Of a stretch of DNA of 6,079 nt, positions 5,121 to 6,079 are shown piece by piece. The DNA lies in assembly GCA_027488265.1 (NCBI GenBank), contig JAIYCA010000384.1, positions 1-6,079 of the forward strand, written 5' to 3'. This DNA comes from Planctomycetaceae bacterium (lineage in GTDB: Bacteria; Planctomycetota; Phycisphaerae; Phycisphaerales; SM1A02). The notes under the pieces are model-generated. The model worked only from the letters and a program-made list of their open reading frames with translations. It was not told the origin of the DNA and did no database searches. Position 1 is the stretch's first letter, and every line of letters begins with the position of its first letter. The position numbers and the translations under genes are program-made.

Positions 5121-6079
5121 ATGCTCGAACAGAACACCAACCCATCGAATTCCCCTTCCCCGTCCACTTTCGGGCACGTGCCGTTCCCGAGCGGCCCTAT
5201 CGCAGGCGCGTTTGGCTTCGCCACGATCGCGATCGATGGATCCGCGCCGTCGGCACCGCTCTCGGTGGCTGCTCCGCGCACGACGTCGACGCCCCCGCAC
5301 ACCACTCCTGCGCAAACGACTCCACCGCAGTCGAGTCCCGTGGCTGCCCCCGTGGCTACATCTACGAGCGGCCCCGCGCGGCTCTCTGATCTTGTGGCCC
5401 GCGCCGAGACGCTCATCGCGCACCTCGAGTCGCGGCTCACCGAAGAGAAACTCACCAACGAGCGCGCCTCGAAGTCGATCGCCGATCTCGACGAGCGACT
5501 TCGCATCGGCGTTCGCATGTTGCAAGCGTTCGATGTGCAGGTTGAACGCGGCGAAGGCGTTGCAACGCGCGTTGAAGCGACCATTCGCAACGCTGATGAA
5601 GGCTTCCGCACCAACGCGCAAAGTGCGGAAAAGGCGATCCACGCGCTCGCCGATCGACTCGCGCAAGAGAAGTTTGAGTGGCTTGAGCGCGAACTTTCGT
5701 GGCGATTCGATCGCGTGAAGGAAGTTGAAGAGCGCATCGAGCAAGCTGCAAACGGAAAGCTCGCATGGCTCGATGGTGAACTCGAGGCGCGCCTCGGCCG
5801 CATCGGCGAGAGCGTCGCGCACGCAAGTGATGTGCTTGAGCGCACCGAGGCGGCGATCGCTCGCATCGAGCGCTCCAACGAGATGGTTGATCGTGCCGAG
5901 CGCGCCACTGCCGCGCTTGCGGGCCTTACTTCCGAAAGTCAGCGCCACATCGAGACGCTCGTCGCTCGCACGAGCGATGCCGGCGCGCTTCGTGAAGCGT
6001 TGGGAACGCTCGTCCACGAAGTTTCCGCTGCGCGCGAAGTCGTGCAAGGCGAACTCCGTCGTATGCGCGATGACCTCGG
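5121..6079 (+). CDS. Coiled-coil protein with Pro/Ser/Thr-rich N-terminus, C-terminus cut by window edge
   Basis: The frame is open from the ATG at 5121 to the window end: 319 codons, no stop. Residues 1-87 are Pro/Ser/Thr/Ala-rich and probably disordered. From about 88 on, the sequence is almost entirely charged, Ala/Glu/Arg-rich helix with heptad-like spacing and no Pro, typical of a long coiled coil. A 29-residue internal repeat is visible: K184-x2-W-L-E-x-E-L-x2-R-F-x-R-V matches K213-x2-W-L-D-x-E-L-x2-R-L-x-R-I. No signal peptide or membrane segment is seen in the visible part, but the missing C-terminus could hold one. AAGGA is only 1 nt from the ATG, too close to work well. A TTG at 5106 has AGGAC 5 nt upstream and would add five residues (MRAKD); an in-frame TAG at 5091 rules out anything longer. 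I know of no family assignment; a structural or scaffolding role is a guess. Confidence 0.8.
   Translation, partial: MLEQNTNPSNSPSPSTFGHVPFPSGPIAGAFGFATIAIDGSAPSAPLSVAAPRTTSTPPHTTPAQTTPPQSSPVAAPVATSTSGPARLSDLVARAETLIAHLESRLTEEKLTNERASKSIADLDERLRIGVRMLQAFDVQVERGEGVATRVEATIRNADEGFRTNAQSAEKAIHALADRLAQEKFEWLERELSWRFDRVKEVEERIEQAANGKLAWLDGELEARLGRIGESVAHASDVLERTEAAIARIERSNEMVDRAERATAALAGLTSESQRHIETLVARTSDAGALREALGTLVHEVSAAREVVQGELRRMRDDL

Noticed and set aside
3987..6047. Long minus-strand open frame (686 codons) across the secreted-protein and coiled-coil genes
   Set aside because: It is antisense to two well-supported genes and to the intergenic region between them. Its product is extremely Arg-rich with no domain, as expected of a shadow frame in GC-rich DNA.

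Overview
The window is GC-rich bacterial chromosomal DNA that is almost fully coding. It holds five genes, two on the minus strand and three on the plus strand, and both end genes run off the window. No phage, transposon, CRISPR, tRNA or rRNA signal is visible. Three things suggest a Planctomycetota-type bacterium, perhaps of the Phycisphaerae: a cysteine-less FmdB-like protein, a pseudouridine synthase with a very long basic tail, and a secreted protein built from D-x-A-G-[N/D]-D-x-Y repeats. This placement comes from remembered protein style, not a search.

Left part (1-1073, minus strand): a DUF429-family (RNase H-like fold) protein whose C-terminus is cut by the window edge lies downstream of a small FmdB-type protein. 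The two are 60 bp apart and probably co-transcribed. The FmdB-like protein keeps the MPIYEY start but has lost all four zinc-ribbon cysteines and carries a Cys/His/Gly-rich tail. Between 1073 and 1110 is a 36-bp divergent promoter region. Both outward genes have a TAnnnT hexamer exactly 6 nt before their ATG and no Shine-Dalgarno, so both may be transcribed leaderless.

Middle part (1110-4933, plus strand): an RsuA/RluB-family rRNA pseudouridine synthase, about half of which is a disordered basic tail with 12-bp and 18-bp tandem repeats (ten RGG-containing hexapeptides). It is followed after 59 bp, with a good ribosome binding site, by a 715-residue secreted protein. The last half of that protein is a 12-copy repeat array, probably a beta-solenoid, in which GND and GDD versions of the motif alternate strictly over eight consecutive copies.

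Right part (4934-6079, plus strand): a 187-bp intergenic region with a candidate -10 element and two inverted repeats, then the 5' part of a gene for a long coiled-coil protein with a Pro/Ser/Thr-rich N-terminus.

The genes do not form an obvious pathway. The pseudouridine synthase and the solenoid protein may share a transcript, but one acts on rRNA and the other is exported, so the link may be only positional. The best leads are the alternating two-rung solenoid, the twin leaderless-type promoters, the zinc-less FmdB relative and the RGG-tailed pseudouridine synthase.
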